Below, piece by piece: positions 15,080-23,744 of a DNA stretch of 43,299 nt; the stretch's first letter is position 1, and each line of letters opens with the position of its first letter. Both the position numbers and the translations under genes were made by a program. The notes below the pieces were generated by a model, which saw nothing but the letters and a program-made list of their open reading frames with translations, was not told the DNA's origin and searched no databases. Source of the DNA: Cryobacterium cheniae (GTDB lineage: Bacteria; Actinomycetota; Actinomycetes; Actinomycetales; Microbacteriaceae); NCBI RefSeq assembly GCF_004403395.1, contig NZ_SOGN01000048.1:1-43299 (forward strand), given 5' to 3'.

Positions 15080-15844
15080 TCAGACAACGCCGGCCGTGCC
15101 GAGGAGGGAACCGATCAGGAAGGTGACGCTCAGCGCCGCGGCCCCGCCGAGCACGACCCGGAAGGTCGCGCGGAGCTTGGGGCTGCCTCCGAGGTGGGCG
15201 CCGGTCGTGCCGAGCACCGCGAGGGCGATCAGCACGGCTCCGAACGTGATCGGAATGCGGACGCTCGTGGGCAGAAGCAGGATCGCCAGGAACGGGAGCA
15301 ACGCGCCGAGAGTGAAGGCCGCGGCGGAGACCCAGGCTGCGCGCCAGGGGCTGACGACGTCGTCCTCGACGATGTTGTGCTCGGCGAGCAGGTGAGCGCG
15401 CACCGGATCGATCGCCGTGAATTCGACGGCAACCTGGCGGGCCGTCGCGGGGGCGAGCCCCTGCTCTTCGTAGAGTTGCGCGAGTTCGTCCAGTTCGCCT
15501 TCGGGGTCGGCACGGAGCTCGCGCTTCTCGCGCTCGATCAGGGTGCGCTGGCTGTCGCTCTGGCTGCTGACCGAGACATACTCGCCGAGCGCCATCGAGA
15601 TGGCCCCACCCACGAGGCCGGCGGTGCCTGCCGCGGCGATGGCGGCGGTCGAGCCGGTCGCCCCGGCCACGCCGACCACGAGGGCCGCGACGGAGACGAT
15701 GCCATCGTTGGCGCCGAGCACCCCGGCACGGAGCCAGTTCAGCCGGCCGGCATGGCTCTCCGCGCGCTTTTGTTCGACGGCAGCGACGGCAACAGCGACC
15801 GAGGGGGTGAGCGGAACGATTCCGGCGGGGGCGAGGGAGGTCAT
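15080..15844 (-). CDS. VIT family (VIT1/CCC1-like) iron/manganese transporter
   Basis: A 254-residue membrane protein with five predicted helices. LNWLRAGVLGANDGIVSVAALVVGVAGA is the diagnostic first helix (G-A-N-D-G-I-V-S), and GLVGGAISMALGEYVSVSSQSDSQRTLIEREKREL carries the conserved helix with GEYVS and the following charged region. A cytoplasmic helical hairpin with the metal-binding glutamates is ELDELAQLYEEQGL...AVEFTAIDPVRAHLLAEHNI. Family members move Fe(II) or Mn(II) across membranes with proton exchange, usually for detoxification. A dyad with DtxR/IdeR-like arms lies 45-90 bp upstream, consistent with iron control. It is transcribed toward znuA on the same strand. Confidence 0.9.
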   Translation of the reverse strand: MTSLAPAGIVPLTPSVAVAVAAVEQKRAESHAGRLNWLRAGVLGANDGIVSVAALVVGVAGATGSTAAIAAAGTAGLVGGAISMALGEYVSVSSQSDSQRTLIEREKRELRADPEGELDELAQLYEEQGLAPATARQVAVEFTAIDPVRAHLLAEHNIVEDDVVSPWRAAWVSAAAFTLGALLPFLAILLLPTSVRIPITFGAVLIALAVLGTTGAHLGGSPKLRATFRVVLGGAAALSVTFLIGSLLGTAGVV

Positions 15845-15888
15845 TCAGATATCAGAACACAGGCCGGCACCCCGCCGCCAGCGTGGAC

Positions 15889-15932
15889 AGCCTTACCTCA
15901 TCGGATATCAAAAGAGCTGGTGAGGTTAGGCT
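15889..15932. promoter_or_regulatory. Dyad with DtxR/IdeR-like arms upstream of the VIT gene
   Basis: Inverted repeat of AGCCTTACCTCA (15889-15900) and TGAGGTTAGGCT (15921-15932), 11 of 12 positions paired, 20-nt spacer. GGTTAGGCT is the core half of the DtxR/IdeR operator. It could bind two dimers or be one operator plus a degenerate one; a terminator for the E2 gene is the alternative, but no U-run is present. Confidence 0.45.
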
Positions 15933-15950
15933 TCCTATACTTTTAGCCGG

Positions 15951-17321
15951 TTACTCGAGCAGCAGAGCGGGCTCCTCGATGATGCTCGCGACATCCGCCA
16001 GAAAGCGGCTCGCGACATCCCCGTCGACGACGCGGTGGTCGAAGCTCGCACCGATGGTCGTCACCTGACGCACCCGCACCTCGCCGTCGACGACCCACGG
16101 TTTGGGCTTGATCGTGCCCAGGGCGACGATGCCGGCCTCACCGGAGTTGAGGATGGGTGTGCCGGTGTCCATGCCGAAGACACCGATGTTGGTGATCGTG
16201 ATGGTGCCATTCGCCATATCGGCCGGGGCTGTTCTGCCGTCCCGCGCAGTGATCGTGAGCGTCTCGAGGGCGCGGGCCAGCTCGAGCAGGCTCATGTCCT
16301 GGGCTTCCTTCACATTGGGAACGATGAGCCCGCGCGGAGTGGCCGCGGCGATGCCCAGGTTCACGTAGTGCTTGATGACGATTTCCTCGTCGGTGAACAC
16401 CGAGTTGACCGTGGGGTTGCGCCGCACCGCCCAGATCAGGGCCTTGGCCATGATCAGCATCGGGGACACGCGCACGCCGGCGAAGTCGGTGGAGGCCTTC
16501 AGTCGTTTGACGAACTCCATGGTGCGGGTGGCGTCCACATCGACGAAGAGGCTCACATGCGGCGCGGCGAAGGCGCTCGAGACCATGGCCTGGGCGATGG
16601 CCTTGCGCACGCCCTTGACCGGGATGCGCTCCTCACGGTCGCTGGGCCATTCCGGTGTCTGGATGTTGCGGAACACACTGGCCTGGGTGGCCTCCCGCAG
16701 CACGTCCTCGCGGGTGACGTCGCCGACCGGGCCGGTCGCTTCGACCTGGGAGAGGTCGACGCCGAGGTCCTTGGCCAGCTTGCGGATGGGGGGCTTGGCG
16801 ACGACGGGGCCGGCGGAGGCCGCGCGCGGCAGCTGCGGAAGCGGCAGGCCGGCCGGGCGTTCCGGGTGCACGGGAGGGGGTGCGATCGACTCATGGGCGA
16901 CCAGGGTGACCCCGTGGCGCTTGCGCCGAGTGGGCATGGTCGCCGCGGCGCCGCGGCCGACCAGGACCGGGCCCTGCGTCTCGGCCGGCTCGTCCGTGAT
17001 GGTGGACCCGGCATCCGCTGCCGCGGCGGCCAGATCGCCGGCGCCGTTCGTCGGCAGGGCGCTCGGGGCTCCGGCGACGACCTCGGCCAGGATGGTGATG
17101 ATCACCGTTCCGACGTCGACGGTGGTCCCGGGCTGCACCAGGATCTCCCCGACCACGCCGACGTAGGGCGACGGCAGCTCGACCAGCGACTTCGCCGTCT
17201 CGATCTCGACCAGCACCTGGTTGATCGATACGGTGTCGCCGGGCGCGACCTTCCATTCCACGATTTCGGCCTCGGTGAGACCCTCGCCGACGTCGGGCAG
17301 TGTGAACTTCGACACGCTCAT
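15951..17321 (-). CDS. Dihydrolipoamide acyltransferase (E2) of branched-chain type 2-oxoacid dehydrogenase
   Basis: A 456-residue E2 core subunit. One lipoyl domain is at residues 1-80, with the lipoylated lysine in IETAKS (Lys44). A proline/alanine-rich linker follows, then the peripheral E1/E3-binding domain ([32 protein letters not shown], about 180-215) and the catalytic domain, with the active-site motif [10 protein letters not shown] near the C-terminus (His429, Asp433). Only one lipoyl domain and a heterodimeric E1 upstream indicate the BCKDH-like architecture; pyruvate or branched-chain 2-oxoacids are both possible substrates. AAGGAG precedes the ATG. It lies 51 bp after the E1beta gene. 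No E3 gene is in the window. Confidence 0.93.
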   Translation of the reverse strand: MSVSKFTLPDVGEGLTEAEIVEWKVAPGDTVSINQVLVEIETAKSLVELPSPYVGVVGEILVQPGTTVDVGTVIITILAEVVAGAPSALPTNGAGDLAAAAADAGSTITDEPAETQGPVLVGRGAAATMPTRRKRHGVTLVAHESIAPPPVHPERPAGLPLPQLPRAASAGPVVAKPPIRKLAKDLGVDLSQVEATGPVGDVTREDVLREATQASVFRNIQTPEWPSDREERIPVKGVRKAIAQAMVSSAFAAPHVSLFVDVDATRTMEFVKRLKASTDFAGVRVSPMLIMAKALIWAVRRNPTVNSVFTDEEIVIKHYVNLGIAAATPRGLIVPNVKEAQDMSLLELARALETLTITARDGRTAPADMANGTITITNIGVFGMDTGTPILNSGEAGIVALGTIKPKPWVVDGEVRVRQVTTIGASFDHRVVDGDVASRFLADVASIIEEPALLLE

Positions 17322-17372
17322 CGAGTGCGCTCCTTGCGATTGGTGAGGCGAGAATCCCGGGGCCGGGTCATA

Positions 17373-18455
17373 TCAGTAGGAGAGAGCGCGGTCGATGGCC
17401 TCGAGGACACGGTCCGGACTGGGCAGGAAGTGCGTCTCGACGGCCGCCGGCGGGAACGGCGTATCGAAGCCGGAGACGCGCAGCACGGGAGCCTCGAGCA
17501 GGTAGAAGGCCTTTTCCATGACGGTGGCGGCGATCTCCGATCCGACGCTGACGAAGCCGTGGGCCTCCTGCGCGACGACCAGGTGACCGGTCTTCTCCAC
17601 CGACGTGAGGATGGGGCCGTAGTCGATCGGCGAGATCGAGCGCAGGTCGATGACCTCGATGCTGGTTCCCTCCGCCGCCGCGAGGTCGGCGGCCTGCAGC
17701 AGAACGCTGACCATGGCGCCGTGGCCGACGACCGTCGCATCCGTGCCGCTTCGCACCACGCGGCTGGCGTGCAGGGGTGTGCCGCTCTCGGCGAGGTTCA
17801 CCTCGCCCTTGGGCCAGTAACGACTCTTGGGCTCGAAGAAGATGACCGGGTCGTCCGAGGCGATGGCCTGCTGCATCATCCAGTAGGCGTCGTGCGGGTT
17901 CGACGGGCTGACCACGCGCAGGCCCGGTGTGTGCGCGAAGTACGTCTCCGGGCTCTCCTGGTGGTGCTCGATCGAGCCGATGTGGCCGCCGTAGGGAATG
18001 CGGATCACGACGGGCATGGACACGCCGCCCTCGTGCCGGTTCCGCATCCGGGCCAGTTGGCTGGTGATCTGGTCGAAACCGGGGAAGACGAAGCCGTCGA
18101 ACTGGATCTCGCAGACCGGGCGGAAGCCGCGCAGGGCCAGGCCGATGGCCGTGCCGATGATGCCGGACTCGGCCAGCGGGGTGTCCAGCACGCGCTTGTC
18201 GCCGAATTCGGCGAACAGGCCCTCGGTGACGCGGAAGACCCCGCCCAGCGGGCCGATGTCCTCGCCCATCATCAGCACCCGGGGGTTGTCGCGCATGGCC
18301 TGGCGCAGGCCCGCGTTGAGGGCCTTGGTCATGGGAAGGGTCGCCGTGCCGGTGCCGGAGAGGACCCGCTCGGCGGTGGCGGGGGACGCCGTCGCCGGGG
18401 TCGCGGTGGTCGGCGTCGCCGGCCCGGTGGTGCTCGTCACGATCGTGTCACTCAC
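17373..18455 (-). CDS. 2-oxoacid dehydrogenase E1 component, beta subunit
   Basis: A 360-residue subunit. After a Thr/Ala/Pro-rich N-terminus of about 40 residues, the transketolase pyrimidine-binding domain begins with TKALNAGLRQAMRDNPRVLMMGEDIGPLGGVFRVTEGL. It includes FPGFDQITSQLARMRNRHEG and IPYGGHIGSIEHHQESPETYFAHTPGLRVVSPSNPHDAYWMM, then the C-terminal transketolase domain (IEVIDLRSISPIDYGPI). With the alpha subunit it forms the thiamine diphosphate-dependent decarboxylase. I chose GTG 18455, which overlaps the alpha-subunit stop by 4 bp (GTGA); the longer frame to 18497 is arginine-rich. Confidence 0.94.
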   Translation of the reverse strand: MSDTIVTSTTGPATPTTATPATASPATAERVLSGTGTATLPMTKALNAGLRQAMRDNPRVLMMGEDIGPLGGVFRVTEGLFAEFGDKRVLDTPLAESGIIGTAIGLALRGFRPVCEIQFDGFVFPGFDQITSQLARMRNRHEGGVSMPVVIRIPYGGHIGSIEHHQESPETYFAHTPGLRVVSPSNPHDAYWMMQQAIASDDPVIFFEPKSRYWPKGEVNLAESGTPLHASRVVRSGTDATVVGHGAMVSVLLQAADLAAAEGTSIEVIDLRSISPIDYGPILTSVEKTGHLVVAQEAHGFVSVGSEIAATVMEKAFYLLEAPVLRVSGFDTPFPPAAVETHFLPSPDRVLEAIDRALSY

Positions 18456-19579
18456 GCGTCGCCTCCTTCGAAGGATGCCTCGTAGCGGTCGAGCCATGCC
18501 TTCTGTTCCTGGATCAGCGGGTGGGGTTCGGCGTAGACGTTGTCGAAGATGACGGCCTTCTCCGGGGAGTGGATGTCGAGGGCGCGACGGCGCACATCCG
18601 CGGCATAGTCATCGGCCTCCTCGTCGACGGCGTCGAGGAACTCCTGCTCGACGCCGAGGCCCTGCAGATGGCTGCGGAAGCGCACAATCGGGTCGCGGGC
18701 GACCCAGTAGGCGAGCTGCTCCGGGTCGCGGTACTTGGTGGGGTCGTCGGCCGTGGTGTGGGCGCCGACGCGGTAGGTCAGGGCCTCGATCAGGGCGGGG
18801 CCCTTTCCGGCGCGGGCGTCGTCGAGGTGCTTGGCCGTCACCGCGAAGCTGGCGAGCACGTCGTTGCCGTCGACCTGGGTGCCGGGCATCCCGAAGCCGG
18901 CGGCGCGCAGGTAGAGCGGCGTGCGGGACTGCCGGGTCACCGGCACCGAAATGGCCCAGTGGTTGTTCTGCAGGAAGAAGACCTGCGGGGTCTGGTAGCT
19001 GGCGGCGAAGACCAGCGCCTCGTTGGCGTCGCCCTGCGACGAGGCCCCGTCGCCGTAGTACACGATGACGGCCTGGTCGGTCTCGGGGTTGCCGGTCGCC
19101 GTCGCGCCGTCGAGTTGCATGCCCATCGCGTAGCCCGTGGCGTGCAGGGTCTGCGAGGCCAGCACGAGCGTGTAGAGGTGGAAGTTGCCGTGGTCCTCGG
19201 GGGTCCAGCCGCCGAGCGTGACGCCGCGCAGCATCCGCAGGATGTCGACGGGGTCGAGGCCTCGGATCATGCCGACGACGTGCTCGCGATAGGAGGGGAA
19301 GACGTGGTCCTGCGGCCGGGTCGCGTGGGCGGAGCCGACCTGGGCGGCCTCCTGGCCGTGGCTCGGCACCCAGAGGGCCAACTGGCCCTGACGCTGCAGG
19401 TTGGCGGCCTCGGTGTCGAAGCGGCGCACCACCACCATGTCGCGGTAGAACCGCCGGTAGTCGGCCTCGGTCAGTCGATCGAGGTAGGGCAGGAATTCGG
19501 CCGCGGAATCGCTCGGGGCGAAGACTCCCTCCGGGGAGAGCAGTCGCACCGTGGGAGAGGCGTTGGGGGTCGCTGACAC
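18452..19579 (-). CDS. 2-oxoacid dehydrogenase E1 component, alpha subunit
   Basis: A 375-residue subunit. The thiamine diphosphate motif runs from GDG (residues 176-178) to NN (205-206): GDGASSQGDANEALVFAASY, then QTPQVFFLQNN. Upstream are VPSHGQEAAQVGSAHA and DHVFPSYREHVVGMIRG, typical of the branched-chain/acetoin/pyruvate E1 alpha group; downstream GNDVLASFAVTAKHLDDARAGKGPALIEALTYRVGAHTTADDPTKYR follows the family. GTG 19579 has no ribosome binding site. It lies four bases after the hisC-type gene and has a TAGGTT hexamer six bases upstream, inside the end of that gene. Confidence 0.95.
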   Translation of the reverse strand: MSATPNASPTVRLLSPEGVFAPSDSAAEFLPYLDRLTEADYRRFYRDMVVVRRFDTEAANLQRQGQLALWVPSHGQEAAQVGSAHATRPQDHVFPSYREHVVGMIRGLDPVDILRMLRGVTLGGWTPEDHGNFHLYTLVLASQTLHATGYAMGMQLDGATATGNPETDQAVIVYYGDGASSQGDANEALVFAASYQTPQVFFLQNNHWAISVPVTRQSRTPLYLRAAGFGMPGTQVDGNDVLASFAVTAKHLDDARAGKGPALIEALTYRVGAHTTADDPTKYRDPEQLAYWVARDPIVRFRSHLQGLGVEQEFLDAVDEEADDYAADVRRRALDIHSPEKAVIFDNVYAEPHPLIQEQKAWLDRYEASFEGGDA

Positions 19580-19583
19580 CGTC

Positions 19584-20687
19584 CTAACCTAGCTTCCGGG
19601 CAGGGTGGCCCGGTGGTAGATCGTCCACAATGTCCGCGCAAATACCTAGGAGCTTCTCCACGGATTCTTCTTCACCGATCGAGATCCGGATGCCCTCGGG
19701 GAACGGTCGCACGATGAGACCGACGGCCGACAGGACGTCGGCGATGTCGGTGGTGTCCTGGGCGGTGGGCAGCCAGATGAAGTTGCCCTGGGGCGCGGGG
19801 ATGCTCCACCCCTGTTCGCCCAGCAGGCGCCAGACCCGGTCGCGCCGCTCGGTCAGGGCGCGCACGCGCCGCATCAGCTGATCGGAGGCATCGAGGGAGG
19901 CGATCGCGGCCGCGACGGCCACGCCGGTGACCGAGAGCGGGATGGCGGTGGACCGCGCCGCGTCGAGCACGGCGACGGGTCCGAGGGCGTAGCCGACGCG
20001 CAGGCCGGCCAGGCCGTAGGCCTTGGAGAAGGTGCGGAGCACGACCAGGTTCGGGAACCGGGACAGCAGCGGCAGGCCGTTGACCGCCTCGGGGTCGGTG
20101 ACGAATTCGCAGTAGGCCTCGTCGAGGATGACGAGGAGGTCTGACGGGACGACGGCCATGAACGATTCGAACTCGTCGGCGGTGACGATGGTGCCGGTCG
20201 GGTTGTTCGGGCTGCAGATGATCACGGCCCGGGTCTGCGCCGTGATGCGGGTGGCCATTTCGGGCAGGTCGTGGCCGTGGTCCGGGCGGTTCGGCACCTG
20301 CACGCTCGTGGCCCCGGCGACGGTGACCAGGCCGGGGTAGGCCTCGAAGGAGCGCCACGAGTAGAGCACCTCGTCGCCCGGTCCCGCGGCGGCGAGGATG
20401 AACTGGGCCAGGAGGGCCACGGAGCCGGCACCGACGTGCACCTCGTCGACGCTCCGGTCGAAACGCTCGGCCAGCCGCTCGCGCAGGGCCAGGGCCGAGG
20501 CATCCGGATAGCGGTTGAACGCGGTCTCGGCGTGCACGGCAGCGATGACGCCGGGCAGCGGATCGAACGGGTTCTCGTTGCTCGAGAGTTTGAACGCGCT
20601 GGCGGCGGCAGGTTGACCCTGCCGATAGGCCGGGAGGGCGACAATCTCGGGGCGCAGGCGGACCGAGGGCGGGTCTGATGGGCTCAC
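19584..20687 (-). CDS. hisC: Histidinol-phosphate/aromatic aminotransferase (HisC family)
   Basis: A 367-residue PLP enzyme of fold type [17 protein letters not shown] near the start, [53 protein letters not shown] and the Schiff-base lysine in [17 protein letters not shown] are all present, as is the C-terminal [14 protein letters not shown]. Many actinobacteria have more than one HisC-like enzyme, acting on histidinol phosphate or on aromatic amino acids. This copy is not in a his operon but sits four bases upstream of the 2-oxoacid dehydrogenase genes, so amino-acid transamination feeding that complex is conceivable. The GTG start is preceded by a leaderless-type -10 element. Confidence 0.88.
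   Translation of the reverse strand: MSPSDPPSVRLRPEIVALPAYRQGQPAAASAFKLSSNENPFDPLPGVIAAVHAETAFNRYPDASALALRERLAERFDRSVDEVHVGAGSVALLAQFILAAAGPGDEVLYSWRSFEAYPGLVTVAGATSVQVPNRPDHGHDLPEMATRITAQTRAVIICSPNNPTGTIVTADEFESFMAVVPSDLLVILDEAYCEFVTDPEAVNGLPLLSRFPNLVVLRTFSKAYGLAGLRVGYALGPVAVLDAARSTAIPLSVTGVAVAAAIASLDASDQLMRRVRALTERRDRVWRLLGEQGWSIPAPQGNFIWLPTAQDTTDIADVLSAVGLIVRPFPEGIRISIGEEESVEKLLGICADIVDDLPPGHPARKLG
19586..19591 (-). promoter_or_regulatory. -10-like element TAGGTT before the E1alpha GTG
   Basis: TAGGTT, six bases (AGGACG), GTG at 19579 on the minus strand, inside the last codons of hisC. It would allow a leaderless transcript independent of hisC. Confidence 0.45.
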
Positions 20688-20693
20688 CCGGCG

Positions 20694-20699
20694 AGTCTA
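20694..20699 (-). promoter_or_regulatory. -10 element TAGACT for leaderless hisC start
   Basis: TAGACT, six bases (CGCCGG), GTG at 20687 on the minus strand. No Shine-Dalgarno sequence is visible. Confidence 0.55.
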
Positions 20700-20787
20700 C
20701 GCCGCAGCATATTCACGTGGCCGCATAGCCATGCCCCGTCAGTGGCTCCTCCGTGCGCCCAGGGACCACCGATGCCATAGTTGGGGT

Positions 20788-21180
20788 ATGGCCAGATTCC
20801 TGATCAAGCTGATCCTCAACTCCTTCGCCCTGTGGCTCACGACCCTGCTCGTCACCGGAGTCCGCGTGGAGCCCTACTCAGAGGGCACGATCCCCACCCT
20901 GGTCACCTACCTCTTGGTCGCACTGGTCTTCGGCTTCGTCAACAGCGTGGTCGGCGGCTTCGTGCGCGTCGTCGCGTTCCCGGTCTACCTCCTCACCCTC
21001 GGACTGATCTCCCTGATCGTGAATGGTTTCCTGCTGATGCTTGTGGCTTGGTTCTCGGATCTGGTCGGTTTCGGGCTCGTGGTCGACGACTTCTGGTGGG
21101 GCGTGCTCGGCGCCCTCGTGCTGGGCATCATCAGCTGGATCCTCGGCGTGCTGATCCGACCGGTCACCCCGCGCTCATAG
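20788..21180 (+). CDS. Phage holin family 4 type membrane protein (PF04020-like)
   Basis: A 130-residue membrane protein with four predicted helices: FLIKLILNSFALWLTTLLVTGVRV, TLVTYLLVALVFGFVNSVVGGFVRVVAFPVYLLTLGLISLIVNGFLLML (two helices) and FWWGVLGALVLGIISWILGVLI. The chain resembles the YvlD-like proteins grouped under the phage holin family name. These are widespread chromosomal membrane proteins and are not evidence of a prophage here. The ATG at 20788 has CATAGT at 20776-20781, six bases before it, and no ribosome binding site. It overlaps the convergent hydrolase gene by six bases at the stop codons. Confidence 0.85.
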   Translation: MARFLIKLILNSFALWLTTLLVTGVRVEPYSEGTIPTLVTYLLVALVFGFVNSVVGGFVRVVAFPVYLLTLGLISLIVNGFLLMLVAWFSDLVGFGLVVDDFWWGVLGALVLGIISWILGVLIRPVTPRS

Positions 21181-22716
21181 CTCAGGTTCGTCGTTGGCCA
21201 GTCGGATGCCTCGCCACCGGGACGACTCGCCGGCTTCCGCGCCGAGGACCTCCCCCAGTGTCGCCCGGAACTCCTGCAATCGAGGCTCCGCGGAGCCGTC
21301 CATGAGCCGCCCGGTGTCCCGATAGGCGGTGAGGGCGTGGGCCGGCAGCGGCTGGTCGACGGGCACCGCCTTCTCAGCGAAGACCTCGCGTCGGACCGAC
21401 AGCCGCTCATCGTCTCCGGTGGCCGTTCCCCCCAGCGCCGGGATGATGTCGTCGGTGTGCTCGACCGTGACGGCTACCACGTCTGCGGGCAGGGTCACCT
21501 GGGCGGTGAGACCACCGAAGGTTGCCACCGCGACGGTGTTGAAGTCCGCCGATGCCGCCAGTTGGGCCGCGACCAGCCCGCCCTGCGAATGGCCCACCGG
21601 CACCACCGGGTCACCCGGCGCCACCCCGGCCTCCCGCATGGCCTGCACGACCGCCCGGTAGGAACCGGCACCCTGGTCGGCGACGGCGGCGAGGTTGGAG
21701 GTCAGGTCCCACGGTTGTTCGCCGGCGACCGGGCTCCACGCCGCCGTCCCACCGATGTAGACCACCCAGGACGCGTCATCCGGCCCGCCGTAGCGCTCGA
21801 TGCGCACCTGCGGGGCGTCATCCGACACCGAGGGGATGCGGTCGGCCAGATCCCCGAAACCGGTCGGCGGAGCCACGGGCCGGCTCGCGGGAGCGGCACC
21901 GGGCAGCGAGGCACCCGGATGCGGCGGGCCGAGGAGCGCACCAGGGTGCGGCGGGCCGAGGGGGCGGGCCGGGGCATCGATCCGCTCCACCGACACGGGA
22001 GTCTCGCGCAGCAGGCCGAGAGGTCGGGCAAGTCCGACCAGTCCTGCCGCGGACGTCGTCACACCGAGCAGGCCGAGACCCTCGTCGCCGAGAGCCAGGG
22101 ACACCGGGACGGGCACACCGGCACGGCCGGCGGCCGCGTCGTCGGTCGAGGAGACCATCACCCGCACCGCGGCGACCAGGACGGGGTTGGTCAGTGCCCG
22201 CGGATGCGCCTGGAGCCAGCCGGCGACATCGGTCAACGCGTCTCCCGGGCGCCGACCGGTGAGCATCCCGCCGACCAGAAGCCCCACCGCCCCGACCGCC
22301 AATCCGGGAACGGCCGCCAAAGCCAGGAAGGGCGCCAGCAACCCCAGGGTGGAGCCCAGCCAGGCCCCGGACACGCTCGCGCCCCAGTCCCGCATCCGCT
22401 CGGCCCGGCCGTAGCCCTCCGCCGCCGAGATCAGCGCATCGGCGAGGGCCTGGCTGCGCTCCGCGACTCCGCCCAGGGCGCTCCGGGCCGCGTGCACGTT
22501 CATCCCGGCGCTGGGCAGGATCATCAGCGGACCCGCGGCCGGGTCGGAATCCAGCGATTGGATGCGCGCCAGCCGCGCCAGCCAGGCCTCGGCGTCGCCC
22601 TGCAGCAGCCGAAGCCGCGTCGCCTCGGCCAGCAGCGTGTCGGTGGCGACCAGGGTGCTCCCGCCGCCGGACACGGTCAGGATGTCGCCACTGTCACCGG
22701 GACCCTCCCCCGTCAT
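21175..22716 (-). CDS. Alpha/beta hydrolase with N-terminal helical and membrane region
   Basis: A 513-residue protein. Residues 20-110 are helical and contain ARSALGGVAERSQALADALISAAEGYGRAER, ending in a YxxxE pattern (Tyr102 to Glu106). Residues 118-150 are hydrophobic (one or two membrane helices), and 250-280 is Pro/Gly-rich with a duplicated LGPPHPGA unit. The C-terminal half is a hydrolase: VPVGHSQGGLVAAQLAA has the nucleophile elbow (Ser377), HTDDIIPALGG gives Asp422/423, and LPAHALTAYRDT gives His460, a plausible catalytic triad. It shares a 4-bp overlap with the helical gene upstream. The pairing and the YxxxE motif suggest a type VII secretion-like substrate, but no secretion genes are nearby; a membrane-anchored lipase is the simpler reading. 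Confidence 0.75.
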   Translation of the reverse strand: MTGEGPGDSGDILTVSGGGSTLVATDTLLAEATRLRLLQGDAEAWLARLARIQSLDSDPAAGPLMILPSAGMNVHAARSALGGVAERSQALADALISAAEGYGRAERMRDWGASVSGAWLGSTLGLLAPFLALAAVPGLAVGAVGLLVGGMLTGRRPGDALTDVAGWLQAHPRALTNPVLVAAVRVMVSSTDDAAAGRAGVPVPVSLALGDEGLGLLGVTTSAAGLVGLARPLGLLRETPVSVERIDAPARPLGPPHPGALLGPPHPGASLPGAAPASRPVAPPTGFGDLADRIPSVSDDAPQVRIERYGGPDDASWVVYIGGTAAWSPVAGEQPWDLTSNLAAVADQGAGSYRAVVQAMREAGVAPGDPVVPVGHSQGGLVAAQLAASADFNTVAVATFGGLTAQVTLPADVVAVTVEHTDDIIPALGGTATGDDERLSVRREVFAEKAVPVDQPLPAHALTAYRDTGRLMDGSAEPRLQEFRATLGEVLGAEAGESSRWRGIRLANDEPEL

Positions 22717-23075
22717 TGCGGCCCCCGGGCCGGAACCCGGCCGGGTGCCGGGACCGCGTCCAGGTCAGCCCCGACCTGATCGATCGCGGCCACCACCTCG
22801 GTGAGGGCGGCGTCGAGGAGCCCCGCGGCCCGGCGCAGCTCCCCGGCCAGGTCGCTGCGCCGGCGGTCGTAGCCCCGCTGGGCGCCTGAGCGCCAGGAGC
22901 CGGTCAGGTCGCCGGCGGTGAGCCGGCCCGCAGCGTAGTCGACATCGTCGCGGAGCAGCCGCAGCAGCATCCGTCGCTGCCGGAGTTCGCCGAGGCGCCT
23001 TTCCAGCCCGTAGTTACTCAGGATCGTGTCGGTCAAGACCGTGCCGGTCACGATCGTGTCGCCCGGAATCCCCAT
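22713..23075 (-). CDS. Small helical protein, WXG100-like
   Basis: A 120-residue protein I cannot place firmly. Residues 22-56 (YGLERRLGELRQRRMLLRLLRDDVDYAAGRL) and 66-105 (AQRGYDRRRSDLAGELRRAAGLLDAALTEVVAAIDQVGADLD) are two amphipathic helices separated by LTGSWRSGA. A tryptophan in the turn between two helices at about 100-residue length is the layout of WXG100/Esx proteins, although the motif here is W-R-S-G rather than W-x-G. The ribosome binding site AGGAGGG is strong and five bases from the ATG. It is translationally coupled to the hydrolase gene (4-bp overlap), so it may be a chaperone or secretion partner for it. Confidence 0.65.
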   Translation of the reverse strand: MGIPGDTIVTGTVLTDTILSNYGLERRLGELRQRRMLLRLLRDDVDYAAGRLTAGDLTGSWRSGAQRGYDRRRSDLAGELRRAAGLLDAALTEVVAAIDQVGADLDAVPAPGRVPARGPQ

Positions 23076-23216
23076 GTCTGCCCTCCTGTGCGCTGCCGAT
23101 TCGCTGCCAGTGAGCGTGCCACCCCCGGGCCGGACCGTCGCACCGAATCCGAGAGTTCACGGAATATGCCACCCGGAGGCGGCTGTGGAGGGGTGCCGGT
23201 GCAACAGAATGGGGAG

Positions 23217-23744
23217 ATGAACTTTGCGTCGATCGCTCCCGATGAGTCGACACCGTTCCGCATTGTTTTCGTCTGCACCGGCAATATCTGCCGTTCACCG
23301 ATGGCCGAGGTGATGCTGCGCGACCTGATCACCCGCTCGGGCCTGGGCCGTTTGATCACCACGAGCTCCGCCGGCACGGGCGACTGGCATGTCGGGGAGC
23401 AGGCCGATGTCCGCACGATCGCCGCCCTGGCCGCCCGCGGCTACGACGGCAGCCACCACCGGGCCCGTCAGTTCGACCCGGAATGGTTCCTCGACCTCGA
23501 CCTCGTCGTGGTGCTCGACCGGGCGCAGGAACGCATCCTGCGCAATTGGGCCACGACCGACCGGGACCGCAGCAAGGTGCGACTGCTGCTCAGCTTCGAT
23601 GCGGCCCAGGCGCCGCTGCTGGACGTTCCGGACCCCTACTATTCCGACGATGCCTTCTTTGGCACGGTTCTTGGCATGATTGAGAGCGCAAATGAAGCGC
23701 TCTTCGCGCAACTTGCACCCGCAATCCGACAGGGAGTCCGATGA
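23217..23744 (+). CDS. Low molecular weight protein-tyrosine phosphatase
   Basis: A 175-residue enzyme. The P-loop C-x5-R-S is CTGNICRS (Cys20 nucleophile, Arg26), preceded by the beta-strand FRIVFV, and the general acid is Asp139 in VPDPYY. Family members dephosphorylate tyrosine on proteins, and in actinobacteria some act on exopolysaccharide or tyrosine kinases. Between them lies SSAGTGDWHVGEQADVRTIAALAARGYDGSHHRARQF, normal for the family. The ATG 23217 is abutted by GGGGAG, too close for a ribosome binding site; CAGAAT six bases upstream hints at leaderless initiation. It overlaps purB by 4 bp. Confidence 0.92.
   Translation: MNFASIAPDESTPFRIVFVCTGNICRSPMAEVMLRDLITRSGLGRLITTSSAGTGDWHVGEQADVRTIAALAARGYDGSHHRARQFDPEWFLDLDLVVVLDRAQERILRNWATTDRDRSKVRLLLSFDAAQAPLLDVPDPYYSDDAFFGTVLGMIESANEALFAQLAPAIRQGVR

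Noticed and set aside
20788..21180. Prophage remnant suggested by the phage holin family protein
   Set aside because: No other phage gene, integrase or attachment repeat is nearby; this family is common as ordinary chromosomal genes.
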